64,000 nt of DNA from Cellvibrionaceae bacterium (GTDB lineage: Bacteria > Pseudomonadota > Gammaproteobacteria > Pseudomonadales > Cellvibrionaceae). Of the stretch, positions 1-8,863 are shown one piece after another; position 1 is the stretch's first letter, and each line of letters opens with the position of its first letter. Position numbers and translations under genes: made by a program. The stretch spans positions 1-64,000 of the forward strand of contig JAGKWU010000009.1 of NCBI GenBank assembly GCA_021151695.1. Direction: 5' to 3'. The notes below the pieces were generated by a model. It was not told the DNA's origin. It worked only from the letters and a program-made list of their open reading frames with translations, and did no database searches.

Positions 1-54
1 GCCACAGGCAGCTAAAAATACAAAAGAATAGATAACCACTAATAAATTTTTCAA
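1..54 (-). CDS. Start of a small lipoprotein gene (partial)
   Basis: A reading frame begins with TTG at 54 and runs off the window edge. It encodes MKNLLVVIYSFVFLAACG, a lipoprotein signal peptide: one lysine, a hydrophobic stretch, then the lipobox LAAC. An AGGAG ribosome-binding site at 61-65 sits six bases before the TTG, which decides this start. The gene lies downstream of ilvA on the same strand but beyond its terminator, so it probably has its own promoter. The mature protein is outside the window and the family cannot be named. The product would be exported and lipid-anchored. Confidence 0.6.
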   Translation of the reverse strand, partial: MKNLLVVIYSFVFLAACG

Positions 55-90
55 TATTATCTCCTAATAATCCATAAAAGGTTAAAAATG

Positions 91-121
91 AAAAAAGGCG
101 CAACTCCCGTTGCGCCTTTTT
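91..121 (-). terminator. Rho-independent terminator after ilvA
   Basis: A hairpin with arms AAAAGGCGCAAC and GTTGCGCCTTTT around a short loop, ten bases past the ilvA stop. On the minus strand it ends in a run of six T. It is nearly symmetrical and could act both ways. Confidence 0.85.
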
Positions 122-130
122 ATCAATCAG

Positions 131-1645
131 CTACCCCAAAAAAAACTTATAAGCCTCATTTTTGGTTTCATCCCAATAGGGATAATTCAAATCATTTAAA
201 AACGCTTTTAATTCGGCGTATTCTTTTTTCGGCACCTGCATGCCCACCAGCACACGCGCTGAAGCAGAGCCGTGGTTGCGGTAGTGGAATAAGGAGATAT
301 TCCAACGGCCGGCGACTTTGCTCAGGAAGGTAAAGAGTGCGCCTGGGCGTTCGGGGAATTCGAAGCGGTAGAGGACTTCGTCGGTGATGTTGGGGTTGTG
401 GCCGCCGACGAGGTGGCGGATATGGAGTTTCGCCAATTCGTTTTCGGTCATATCCACTACGTCATAGCCCTGCGCTTTTAATTCGGTGACTAATTCCGCG
501 CGGTCGTTGCCGCCGCTACCCACTTGCACGCCGACAAAAATATGCGCGCTTTGGGTATCGGCGTAGCGATAGTTAAATTCGGTGATGTTGCGCTTGCCGA
601 GTGCTTTGCAAAAATCTTTGTAGGCACCGGGGCGCTCGGGAATGGTTACCGCGAGAATGGCTTCGCGTTGCTCGCCGATTTCGGTGCGCTCGCTGATGTA
701 GCGCAGGCGATCGAAATTGATGTTTGCCCCGCAATCAATCGCCACCAGCGTTTGGCCGGTGATGCCGTGTTGCGCTACGTATTTTTTCAAACCAGCGATG
801 CCAGTCGCGCCCGCAGGTTCGGCGATGGAACGAGTGTCTTCAAAAATATCTTTGATGCCCGCGCAGATTTCATCGGTGGTAACGGTGATGCATTCGTCGA
901 CAACCTTGCGCAGTATGCGGAAAGTTTCTTCGCCGATTTGCGCAACGGCGATACCATCGGCAAAGATGCCCACTTGCGGCAGTATCACGCGCTTTTTCTT
1001 TTCCATAGCGGCGAGCAGGCAGGCGGACTCTTCAGATTCCACCGCGATGACTTTGGTTTCGGGGCGCACGTATTTGATGTAGGCACCAATGCCAGCGGCC
1101 AAACCGCCGCCGCCCACGGCGATAAAAATCGCATCGATTTTGCCGGGGTACTGGCGCAGGATTTCCATGGCGATGGTTCCTTGGCCGGCGATTACATCCG
1201 GGTCATCAAACGGGTGTATGTAGGTGAGGCCTTTTTCTTCGGTAAGTTTTTTGGCGTGGGCCGAGGCTTCGTCGTAGTTGTCGCCATGCAGAACCACTTT
1301 GGCACCGCGGGCTTTTACCGCGTCGACTTTAATCGCCGGCGTAGTGCGTGGCATTACGATGGTCGCCTTGATGCCCAGATGCTGGGAGCCGAGCGCCACG
1401 CCCTGGGCATGGTTGCCGGCGGAGGCGCAGATAACACCGCGGTCGCGCTCTTCCTGTGTCAACTGCTGCAGCTTGTTGTAGGCGCCGCGCAGTTTGAACG
1501 AGAACACCGGTTGCAGGTCTTCGCGCTTGAGCAGCACTTTGTTGCCGGTACGCTGGGACAGCAGGCGCACGTGATCAAGCGGGGTTTCTATCGCCAGATC
1601 GTAGATGCGGGCGTTGAGGATACGTTTTATGTAGGATTCGGGCAT
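131..1645 (-). CDS. ilvA: Threonine ammonia-lyase, biosynthetic (threonine dehydratase)
   Basis: Converts L-threonine to 2-oxobutanoate and ammonia, the first committed step of isoleucine synthesis; PLP-dependent and cytosolic. The N-terminal ~320 residues are a fold-type II PLP domain: the KLRGAYNK segment holds the Schiff-base lysine, and a GGGGLAAG loop binds the phosphate. Two ACT-like regulatory domains follow (about residues 325-400 and 420-500), as in the long, isoleucine-inhibited form. I chose the ATG at 1645 (504 residues, start MPESYIKRIL). The frame stays open to 1723, but the extra 26 residues have no family counterpart. It is divergent from rpiA and followed by a clear terminator. 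Confidence 0.95.
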   Translation of the reverse strand: MPESYIKRILNARIYDLAIETPLDHVRLLSQRTGNKVLLKREDLQPVFSFKLRGAYNKLQQLTQEERDRGVICASAGNHAQGVALGSQHLGIKATIVMPRTTPAIKVDAVKARGAKVVLHGDNYDEASAHAKKLTEEKGLTYIHPFDDPDVIAGQGTIAMEILRQYPGKIDAIFIAVGGGGLAAGIGAYIKYVRPETKVIAVESEESACLLAAMEKKKRVILPQVGIFADGIAVAQIGEETFRILRKVVDECITVTTDEICAGIKDIFEDTRSIAEPAGATGIAGLKKYVAQHGITGQTLVAIDCGANINFDRLRYISERTEIGEQREAILAVTIPERPGAYKDFCKALGKRNITEFNYRYADTQSAHIFVGVQVGSGGNDRAELVTELKAQGYDVVDMTENELAKLHIRHLVGGHNPNITDEVLYRFEFPERPGALFTFLSKVAGRWNISLFHYRNHGSASARVLVGMQVPKKEYAELKAFLNDLNYPYWDETKNEAYKFFLG

Positions 1646-1746
1646 GGGACTCTTACCGAGGGATCGGACTTTTAACATCAGAAAAATGACCCGCAGTGTA
1701 AACAATTTGGCCGCCGCTGACACCGCCCAATTTGCCGCGAAAGCCG

Positions 1747-1752
1747 TATAAT
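1747..1752 (+). promoter_or_regulatory. Putative -10 box of the rpiA promoter
   Basis: A perfect TATAAT lies 75 bases before the rpiA start, in the gap between the divergent ilvA and rpiA genes. No good -35 hexamer is visible at the usual distance, so this is only a candidate. Confidence 0.4.
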
Positions 1753-1827
1753 GCGCGCACTATTCCTATAACTCCGCCGGCAATCACATCACCGCTCACC
1801 AACAGCAGCCACTAGCAAGAGAAGATC

Positions 1828-2502
1828 ATGACTCAAGACGAATTGAAAAAGGCCGTCGCCCGCGCCGCCATTGATTACATCACCCCCAAGCTTTTTAACG
1901 ATTCCATTATCGGTGTGGGCACTGGCTCAACCGCCAATTTCTTTATCGATATGCTGGGCGAGATCAAGGGCAAATTTGCCGGCGCCGTGGCCAGCTCTGA
2001 CGCCTCCGCCGAGCGCCTGAAAAAGCTGGGTATCGATGTGCTGGACTGCAACAGTGTGAGCGAGTTGGTGGTGTATGTGGACGGCGCCGACGAGAGCAAC
2101 GACCGCCTGCACCTGATCAAAGGCGGCGGCGCAGCCCTGACCCGCGAGAAAATTGTGCGCGCTGTATCCAAAGAGTTTGTCTGCATCGCCGATGGCAGCA
2201 AATGGGTGGATATCCTGGGTAAATTCCCGCTGCCAGTAGAGGTTATTCCTATGGCCCGCTCTTACGTCGCCCGTGAGCTGGTAAAACTGGGCGGTGCGCC
2301 TGTGTACCGCGAAGGTGTGGTGACGGATAACGGCAATGTGATTCTGGATGTGCACAATTTGCAGATCCTCGACCCTGTGGGCCTGGAAACTGCCATCAAC
2401 CAACTGACAGGTGTGGTAACTAACGGGTTGTTTGCGGCCAAGCCGGCAGATGTGTTGCTGTTGGGGACGGCTGAGGGTGTTAGGACGATTAGGGCGGTTT
2501 GA
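1828..2502 (+). CDS. rpiA: Ribose-5-phosphate isomerase A
   Basis: Interconverts ribose 5-phosphate and ribulose 5-phosphate in the non-oxidative pentose phosphate pathway; cytosolic. At 224 residues it matches the usual length of about 220. Visible signatures are GVGTGSTA near residue 30 (phosphate-binding loop), DGADE near residue 88 and KGGGAALTREK near residue 100, which holds the active-site lysine and glutamate. The ATG is preceded by AAGAGAAG. The gene appears monocistronic, with a long inverted repeat rather than another gene just downstream. Confidence 0.96.
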   Translation: MTQDELKKAVARAAIDYITPKLFNDSIIGVGTGSTANFFIDMLGEIKGKFAGAVASSDASAERLKKLGIDVLDCNSVSELVVYVDGADESNDRLHLIKGGGAALTREKIVRAVSKEFVCIADGSKWVDILGKFPLPVEVIPMARSYVARELVKLGGAPVYREGVVTDNGNVILDVHNLQILDPVGLETAINQLTGVVTNGLFAAKPADVLLLGTAEGVRTIRAV

Positions 2503-2580
2503 TTAAGTTAGACCACTTGTTGGGCATGGCTGCCTGCGCGGCCCGACCTGCAGGAATGACGAATCTCATTTAGTAGGAAG

Positions 2581-2687
2581 TCGTCATCCTCGCGTAGCGG
2601 GGATCCAGTTCTTCGCTTTTAAAGCCGGATTTCCTTTGGCTGAACCTTGGGTAAGAACTGGATCCCCGGCTTCGCCGAGGATGACGA
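2581..2687. repeat. Long imperfect inverted repeat (dispersed-repeat type)
   Basis: Two arms of about 33-35 bases (2581-2613 and 2653-2687) are near-perfect reverse complements, reading GTCATCCTCG...GGGGATCCAG, around a 39-base loop. A related fragment ending GCAGGAATGACGA lies at about 2550-2563. This sequence type is a common intergenic repeat in proteobacterial genomes (established knowledge). Here it fills the gap between the converging rpiA and carbonic anhydrase-like genes and may act as a transcript-end hairpin. A 62-codon frame crossing it looks spurious. Confidence 0.8.
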
Positions 2688-2785
2688 TTCCCCTTTGAAT
2701 GAAGATGGGAGCCTAGCCAAAGGATGGCGACTCCCTCTCGGAAAGACGACCAGTACCGCCCTCAATGGCTGGCACCTACCGCAAC

Positions 2786-3346
2786 CTACAACTCATTCTG
2801 AATCCTCTTATACCCCTGCACCAAACTCACATTAGTGCGGGCCACATCTTCCGAGAAAGCCGAAGCCTGGGGTGAAACCCTGGGGATTTGGCTCAAATCC
2901 GTCGTTTTACCAATCCGCTCCGTCGAAGGCACATAGAAGGATTCCGGCAAATCCACACCATCCACTACCGCGTTGTAGCGCACCACTACGCCGTCACCCA
3001 GGGTGCAGTTGAACAGCACGCTGTTGAATCCGATAAACACATCATTCCCCACCTTACAGGGCCCATGGACTATGGCGCGGTGAGCAATGGACGTGCGCTC
3101 GCCGATGGTGACAGCGGCACCGGATTTGGAGTGGATGACCACACCATCCTGGATATTGGAGTTGGCGCCAATGATGATTGGCTCCATGTCGTCGTCATCA
3201 TTAAGCTCGTCCGCGCGGATCACCGCGTAGGGGCCGATAAAGACATTCTCGTTAACAATAATTTTGCCGCAGAGGATAGCGGTTGGGTCGACAAAAGCAC
3301 TGGGGTGAACTTGGGGCAAATCGCCCCGGGGATTTTTGCGGATCAT
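2786..3346 (-). CDS. Gamma-class carbonic anhydrase-like hexapeptide-repeat protein
   Basis: A left-handed beta-helix protein of 186 residues, built from hexapeptide repeats such as IGANSN, IGERTS and VGNDVF. The three histidines expected for metal binding in the gamma carbonic anhydrase (Cam) family are present: one in GVVIHSK (about residue 72) and two in SIAHRAIVHG, five residues apart. Carbon dioxide hydration is therefore plausible but not proven, because many family members lack activity. There is no signal peptide, so it is cytosolic. It converges with rpiA and diverges from the downstream chemotaxis receptor. Confidence 0.85.
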   Translation of the reverse strand: MIRKNPRGDLPQVHPSAFVDPTAILCGKIIVNENVFIGPYAVIRADELNDDDDMEPIIIGANSNIQDGVVIHSKSGAAVTIGERTSIAHRAIVHGPCKVGNDVFIGFNSVLFNCTLGDGVVVRYNAVVDGVDLPESFYVPSTERIGKTTDLSQIPRVSPQASAFSEDVARTNVSLVQGYKRIQNEL

Positions 3347-3470
3347 AGGGGAGAACCATCAGGTTGCTGGTGGGGTTTTCATCATGGCACAGAAAACCAG
3401 TATCCGCAGGCGCTTTTACCAAGCCTTACTATACTGGATACACCTTTTTGTTATCGTCGGAATCCTCGTT

Positions 3471-5096
3471 ATGAATGGTCTGCTTTCCAATGTCCAAACC
3501 CGCCTGACTCTGTTGGTGGGCGGTGGCGTTGCCGTGCTGATGCTGGTGGCCAGCATCGCCGTCTTCCAGCTTAAAAATCACATAGGCCAATACCACGACC
3601 TGCTGGACAACAGCTTGCAACACGAGCGCGAGATAAGCACGCTCAATTATCAGTACAAAGTCCAGGTGCAGGAATGGAAAAACGTGCTGCTGCGCGGCAA
3701 GGACTCCACCAAATACCAAAAATACTGGGGCGAATTTAGTCGGCTGCAGCAGGAGATTCAAAGCAAGGGCAAAACCCTGGTCGACAAGCTGCCCAATGAC
3801 GAAAGCAAAAACCTGCTGCAGAACTTCCTACGCGCTCACGCCGCCGCCTTCAGTAAATACGAAGACGGTGCCCGCGCCTTCAGCAGCGCCGACTTTGACC
3901 CCAGCGTGGGCGACAAGGCCGTCACTGGCATAGACCGTGAACCAAGCAAGATGCTGAGCGACTGCGCAACCTTTATTAGCGAGAAAGTCGCCACCATCAG
4001 CAAGCAACTGGATGATAAAAGCAGCAGCGTTATCTTCTGGTCGCACTTGCTGGTGATTGCAGTGGGTATAGCCGTCATTGCCCTGGTATTGATAACGCTT
4101 AAATCCAGCTTTGTGGTGCCCTTACGCACCCTCAGCCAGCATTTGGAAGAGCTGGCACGCGGCAACTTTTCTAGCCAGCTGCACCTCAATCAAGAGGGCG
4201 AATTAGGCCAACTCAATGACAATATCAATCGCATGCAGCAATCGCTGGTGACCATATTGCAGGCCGTACAAAAATCTTCCGATAGCCTGGGCGGCGCCTC
4301 GCGCAAGATCAATAATGCAGCCCTGGAAATCACCCAGGACGCCAGCAACACCCACAATTCAACCGATCAAGTAGCTGCCGCTATCAACGAAATGTCGGCG
4401 ACAGTACAGGAGGTTGCCAATAACGCCAGCGGCGCCGCCGAGGCCGCGCAGGACGCCGACGAACATGCGCGCAAAGGCATGACCATTATGGAAAACACCA
4501 TAACGGCCATCAGCCAGCTAAGTAGCGAAGTGGACAATGTCAGCGCCGCCATGCATCAACTGGAAGCCGAGACAGCACGTATTGGCGGTGTGCTGGATGT
4601 GATCAAGAGCGTGGCCGAACAGACTAACCTGCTCGCCCTTAACGCCGCCATCGAAGCCGCCCGCGCCGGCGAACAGGGCCGCGGTTTTGCGGTTGTAGCG
4701 GATGAAGTGCGCGCACTTGCCAAGCGAACCCAGGAATCCACCGCCGAAATCCAGCAGATTATCCAGGCGGTGCAGCAGGGTGCCAGCAAAGCCATGCATG
4801 CCATGAAATCCAGCCAGAGCAAAACCCAAAGCACCAGCGATATGGCGGGTCAGGCCGGCCAGGCTATAGTTCAGATCACCCAGGCAGTGGCGCGTATCCA
4901 CGATATGAACACCCACATAGCCACAGCTGCCGAGCAACAAAGCTATGCGGCCGAGGAGATTAACAAGAACGTGGTACGCGTGGTCAATTTGGTGGAGAGC
5001 GCCGCCGACAAAGCCCAGCAATCCAGCCTGGTGGCCGCCGAACTGGATAATGCCGCACGTGAACTTGGCCGTCAGGTTAGCCAGTTCAGGCTTTAA
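3471..5096 (+). CDS. Methyl-accepting chemotaxis protein, 541 residues
   Basis: Inner-membrane chemoreceptor. From the ATG at 3471 there is a short cytoplasmic start, a membrane helix at about 10-32, a periplasmic helical sensor region (about 33-185, rich in charged heptads), a second helix (about 186-212), a HAMP linker, and a cytoplasmic methylation and signalling coiled coil. The hairpin tip reads ALNAAIEAARAGEQGRGFA, the CheW/CheA-binding signature. The frame is open further upstream with an ATG at 3384, but 541 residues is a frequent length for pseudomonad-type receptors and a TATACT box lies at 3430, so I prefer 3471. The ligand is unknown. Confidence 0.9.
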   Translation: MNGLLSNVQTRLTLLVGGGVAVLMLVASIAVFQLKNHIGQYHDLLDNSLQHEREISTLNYQYKVQVQEWKNVLLRGKDSTKYQKYWGEFSRLQQEIQSKGKTLVDKLPNDESKNLLQNFLRAHAAAFSKYEDGARAFSSADFDPSVGDKAVTGIDREPSKMLSDCATFISEKVATISKQLDDKSSSVIFWSHLLVIAVGIAVIALVLITLKSSFVVPLRTLSQHLEELARGNFSSQLHLNQEGELGQLNDNINRMQQSLVTILQAVQKSSDSLGGASRKINNAALEITQDASNTHNSTDQVAAAINEMSATVQEVANNASGAAEAAQDADEHARKGMTIMENTITAISQLSSEVDNVSAAMHQLEAETARIGGVLDVIKSVAEQTNLLALNAAIEAARAGEQGRGFAVVADEVRALAKRTQESTAEIQQIIQAVQQGASKAMHAMKSSQSKTQSTSDMAGQAGQAIVQITQAVARIHDMNTHIATAAEQQSYAAEEINKNVVRVVNLVESAADKAQQSSLVAAELDNAARELGRQVSQFRL

Positions 5097-5219
5097 TAGC
5101 CGCTATCAAACCTCCGCCCCTTTTATCGCCATCACCGGTTGCACTTGCAGCCGGTTTGTCTTAAAGCTGTCATGCCACTGTCATAAGCTGATCCCAAATG
5201 TTGATTTGGGAGACACGCC

Positions 5220-7454
5220 ATGAACATTGCCACTCGCCTTCTGGTGGGCGCCACCGCTCTCACCGCCTTTGCCGTAATCCTCGCTGCCGGTACCACCGGT
5301 TGGCTGGCCATCGATGACAGTGCCGACGCCTTCGAGCATTCCATCAACCAGCAATTCCAGTCAGTCGCCTTGGGCCGCGAGCAGAGCCTGCAGCGCCAGT
5401 TTGATGGCTACCGCGACCTGTTGCTCTCACTGGCACGCAGTCGTATGGCGCAAGAGGCGCTCTACAGTTTGGTGCGCCCTTTTGCCTCCTACCACTATGA
5501 AGCCAGCTCGCCGGGCGATGACGCACTGCGCCAGCAACTACGCAGCTGGTACGAGCAGGATTACGGCCAGCGCTACCGCACGGGCGCCGGGCAGGAACTG
5601 CCCGTCGACAACTGGCTGGAGGGGCTCTCCAGCGATGGCCTGTTGCTGCAAAGCAACTATATGTCGCACCAGGCCAACAGCGACTTTGGCGAACTTGCGG
5701 ATGCGGCCGATGGCACCGTCTATGGTCAGCAACACAAACGCTATCATCCAGGGTTTCGCGATCTCGCCCGCCGCTTTGGCTTTAGCGACCTGATGCTGGT
5801 GGATAACCAGACGCTCTCGGTGATCTATTCCGTAAACAAAGGCCCGCAGTTTGGCAGCTCGCTTAAGACCGGCGCCTTCCGCGACAGCCAGCTCGCCCAA
5901 AGCCTGCGCCAACTCCAGGGGCAGCCCGGCGAACTGGCCATCTCCGGCTTCGCGCCCAGCGCCTTTCGTTTCGGGGAAGTGGCGACCTATCTAATAGTGC
6001 CGGTGTACCACGAACTCGCCGGCCAGCAACCGCTGGGCTTTTTGGTCGCTGAAGTGCCGGCCAGCAGTGTGTCCGCCACTGTAACCAGCCGTGGTGACTG
6101 GGCTGGCCTGGGTTTGGGCACTACTGGCGAAGCCTATCTGGTGGCGGGCGATGGTCGCGCCATCAGCGAACTGCGCGAAACCTTTACCGGTGTCAAACTG
6201 GATTCGCCCGCCATCAGCCGCGCACTTAAAGGCGAATCGGGTATGGGGCGCGAGCAGGATTATCGCGGCCGCGACATGTTTACCGCCTGGCGCCCGGTGC
6301 AGCTGGGCAGCCAGACCTACGCCCTGATCACCCAGCAATCGCCCGACGAAGTTTTCCAGCCCATCGCTAACCTGCGCCTGCATGTTTGGCGCAGCCTGCT
6401 GCTAGCCGCGTTGGTGTTGAGCGCCCTGGCTGCTGCCGCGGCACTGGTGTTCGCCCGCCAGTTCACCGCCCCCATCAGCCGCCTGGCCGAGCGCATTGCC
6501 CAAGCGGGCAGCCAACGGAATTTAAGTGTGGAGTTCCCGCAGGAGCGGCAGGACGAACTGGGCCAGATAAGCGCCGCACTCAACGGCTTGTTTGCCGAGC
6601 TGCGCCAGCTACTGCAGCAGGTGACCCAGGCCAGCCATCACTCGGTGACCAGCGCTACCGAAAACGCCGATACCAGCGAGCAATGCCGGCGTGAAACGGA
6701 GCGCCAGCGCCGCGAAGTCCAGGCGGTGGATACAGAGACAACCCAGATGGTGCGCGCGTTTGACCATATGACCAACCAGCTGGGCCAGGTGGCCGATACA
6801 GTCACCCAGGCTGCCAACACCGCCGCCAGTGGCCGCGAACGGGTGCTGAGCGTGGCCGACAATATCCGGTTACTATCAGACCAGGTAACCCAATCCTGCA
6901 CCAGCATGGCAGCTTTGCGCGCCGCCGCGGACGACATAGTAACGGTGCTGGATACCATCCAGAGCGTGGCTGGCCAGACCAACCTGCTCGCACTCAATGC
7001 CGCTATTGAAGCCGCCCGCGCCGGAGAACAAGGGCGCGGCTTTGCCGTGGTCGCCGACGAAGTGCGCCGGCTGTCAGCCGATACCCAGGTAGCCACTGGT
7101 GAGATACAGGAACTGATTAATAAACTGCGTGAGACCGTAGATGAGACAGCGGCCGGGCTGGCGTTGGAGCAGGAAAGCTCGGCGCGCTGCCTGGCGGAAT
7201 CGCGCGCCGCCGAGGCGGAACTGGACGGTATACAGCAGTCGGTGGGCGCCATACATCAAATCACTCACTCGCTGGCACGCCAGGCGCTGGATGAATCCGA
7301 GCGCGCCGAAACCATGCGCCTGCGATTGGCCGAGATGGTCACCGCCGTCAACCAGACCGACGAATCCATCGCCCGCCTCGCCCGTAGCGCCAACCACCAA
7401 CACCAGCTGGCCCACCAAATGATGCAAACCACCCGCAGCCTCAAGTTTGGTTAG
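5220..7454 (+). CDS. Methyl-accepting chemotaxis protein with large dCache-like sensor
   Basis: A second chemoreceptor, 744 residues. A membrane helix at about 5-28 is followed by a ~360-residue periplasmic domain with a double-Cache-like pattern (membrane-distal part with FSDLMLVD; membrane-proximal part with GTTGEAYLVAGDG and FTAWRPV). A second helix at about 390-412 leads into HAMP and the signalling domain, whose tip is ALNAAIEAARAGEQGRGFA. The dCache assignment rests on length and these motifs. It lies 123 bases after the other receptor, and a hairpin terminator follows. Ligands of such domains are often amino acids or other small metabolites; this one is unknown. Confidence 0.9.
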   Translation: MNIATRLLVGATALTAFAVILAAGTTGWLAIDDSADAFEHSINQQFQSVALGREQSLQRQFDGYRDLLLSLARSRMAQEALYSLVRPFASYHYEASSPGDDALRQQLRSWYEQDYGQRYRTGAGQELPVDNWLEGLSSDGLLLQSNYMSHQANSDFGELADAADGTVYGQQHKRYHPGFRDLARRFGFSDLMLVDNQTLSVIYSVNKGPQFGSSLKTGAFRDSQLAQSLRQLQGQPGELAISGFAPSAFRFGEVATYLIVPVYHELAGQQPLGFLVAEVPASSVSATVTSRGDWAGLGLGTTGEAYLVAGDGRAISELRETFTGVKLDSPAISRALKGESGMGREQDYRGRDMFTAWRPVQLGSQTYALITQQSPDEVFQPIANLRLHVWRSLLLAALVLSALAAAAALVFARQFTAPISRLAERIAQAGSQRNLSVEFPQERQDELGQISAALNGLFAELRQLLQQVTQASHHSVTSATENADTSEQCRRETERQRREVQAVDTETTQMVRAFDHMTNQLGQVADTVTQAANTAASGRERVLSVADNIRLLSDQVTQSCTSMAALRAAADDIVTVLDTIQSVAGQTNLLALNAAIEAARAGEQGRGFAVVADEVRRLSADTQVATGEIQELINKLRETVDETAAGLALEQESSARCLAESRAAEAELDGIQQSVGAIHQITHSLARQALDESERAETMRLRLAEMVTAVNQTDESIARLARSANHQHQLAHQMMQTTRSLKFG

Positions 7455-7497
7455 CGCTAGCGGCACTTTTGCAACGATTCCAGCGATCTGCAGACAT

Positions 7498-7530
7498 AAA
7501 AAAAACCGGGCAATTGCCCGGTTCTCTTTC
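7498..7530. terminator. Bidirectional terminator between convergent genes
   Basis: A perfect 20-base palindrome AACCGGGCAATTGCCCGGTT at 7504-7523, with an A-run on its left and a T-rich stretch on its right. It serves the receptor on the plus strand and the PEP-CTERM gene on the minus strand. Confidence 0.8.
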
Positions 7531-7549
7531 AGCTTAATCACTCGCAAAC

Positions 7550-8509
7550 TTACTTGCGACGAATGCGGCCCAGCGCCAGCAAACCCAGACCCAGCAAGCT
7601 CAACAGCAGTTGATTTGGCTCGCTCACCTCGGTTTTGGGTGGCAGCGGTGGGTTATAACTCCAATGGTAATCGTGGATCTCACCATTACCTTGGTAGGAT
7701 TTGGCGGCTATGGCACCATTGAGGTTGGAATTAGTGTAGATAGTTGCATCCAACGCCAGGATAGAGCCGTACCAGCTATCACCAAATTGCAGTGTCGTAG
7801 CATCGGTGAAGTTCCAAAGTACGTTGTTAGCCTTGTTCTGGAAGCCATTTACGTGGGCGTTGCCAGCGTTAAAGTTGCCGCCGGTCACGTTGATCAGGAT
7901 ATTTACAGCGTTGCCGAAGTTTACATTCCAGTTGATGTTCGCCAAATCCCATACAGAGATATTGAACACCGCCAGATCAGTCGTAGCACCAGTGTATTTG
8001 AAGGTCTTGTTGTTGCTATCGCCAGTAATGGAAGTGCCGGCGGAGCTGCTCAAGGAGGAGTAATAAGCAGCTTCGGCTTCCAGTTGCTCCAGAATGTCGG
8101 CTTTCTCTTCTGCCAGTGAACCATCCGTTACATGCTTGAAACAAGCATCTTTCTGGTTGATGTTCTGGCCGTGGCAGATGCCATTCCAGCTGTTGGAATT
8201 AGTGACGTTGGTGGTACCGCCGTAGGCTACATAGCCCGCTTCAACGTGCATGGCGTTATTGCCAGTCACATTGCCAACTACCTTAACGGTATCTTCGGTG
8301 GTGTTATTGGCTACATGCTGGGCAAATACCGAACCGTGTACCAGGTTGCCACCGATAAAGCTTTTACCTTCTACGTGGCCGCTACCACCGGATACATTGA
8401 AGTCACCGCTCAGGATAATGTTGTAATCATTCAAAGGAGTCGCATTGGCTACGCCAGCTGCCGTCAGAGCAACAAGCGCGACAATTTTTCTTATGGAAGC
8501 AACCGGCAT
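7550..8509 (-). CDS. Choice-of-anchor A family PEP-CTERM protein
   Basis: Exported protein of 319 residues. A signal peptide (cleavage near VANA-TP, residue ~23) is followed by a body rich in glycine, asparagine and short beta-strand repeats (DYNIILSGDFNVSGGSGHVEG and similar), matching the choice-of-anchor A domain. The C-terminus has the PEP-CTERM plan: VSEP, a hydrophobic helix, then RIRRK. Such tails are processed by an exosortase and the proteins end up at the surface or in matrix material (known for the family). No exosortase is in the window. The motif is VSEP rather than the usual VPEP. Confidence 0.8.
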   Translation of the reverse strand: MPVASIRKIVALVALTAAGVANATPLNDYNIILSGDFNVSGGSGHVEGKSFIGGNLVHGSVFAQHVANNTTEDTVKVVGNVTGNNAMHVEAGYVAYGGTTNVTNSNSWNGICHGQNINQKDACFKHVTDGSLAEEKADILEQLEAEAAYYSSLSSSAGTSITGDSNNKTFKYTGATTDLAVFNISVWDLANINWNVNFGNAVNILINVTGGNFNAGNAHVNGFQNKANNVLWNFTDATTLQFGDSWYGSILALDATIYTNSNLNGAIAAKSYQGNGEIHDYHWSYNPPLPPKTEVSEPNQLLLSLLGLGLLALGRIRRK

Positions 8510-8863
8510 ATCAGGACCTTTTTTGATAAATAAAAGAACTTACCAAAAGTATGCAGTTTTTGTGCCTAAGACCATAAGTCATTAATTTGAAAAGAATCAC
8601 TTTATCATTGAGAGATTTGTCACAGTTTTAATGTAAAGAATCTCGACATTTTGACGCCATTTTTTTGTCAAATTTTACAGTTGCCTCTGAAACATCTGGG
8701 CTGTCAGGACATGAGCAGCGACCAAGGAAGGGGGAATGATGCCGGGCAGAGCCGTGACCGATGCAAAAAAAGCACGACCAACCGGACTGAATAATAGTTG
8801 GCCGTGCTAAACCACACGCATAAATCAGGAAGCCTTACCTTTAAAGGAACGGGTCAGCTTCTC
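8510..8863. other. Intergenic region, 354 bases
   Basis: Holds the AT-rich upstream region of the PEP-CTERM gene (about 8510-8700) and, at 8764-8808, the terminator of the solute-binding-like gene. No gene is seen in it; the stretch 8700-8760 is unassigned. Confidence 0.6.
8764..8808 (-). terminator. Rho-independent terminator of the solute-binding pair
   Basis: Arms AGCACGACCAAC and GTTGGCCGTGCT (one mismatch) enclose a 14-base loop. On the minus strand the stem is followed by a run of seven T. Confidence 0.75.

Noticed and set aside
524..1675. 383-codon open frame opposite ilvA
   Set aside because: It is the complement of a well-conserved gene in high-GC codon usage; its translation has no recognisable motif or ribosome-binding site.
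2647..2835. 62-codon frame starting in the long inverted repeat
   Set aside because: Half of it is repeat sequence and the rest overlaps the end of the carbonic anhydrase-like gene; nothing supports expression.
3336..3470. N-terminal extension of the first chemotaxis receptor
   Set aside because: Adds 45 residues not expected for 541-residue receptors; an in-frame ATG at 3384 remains possible, but I prefer 3471.
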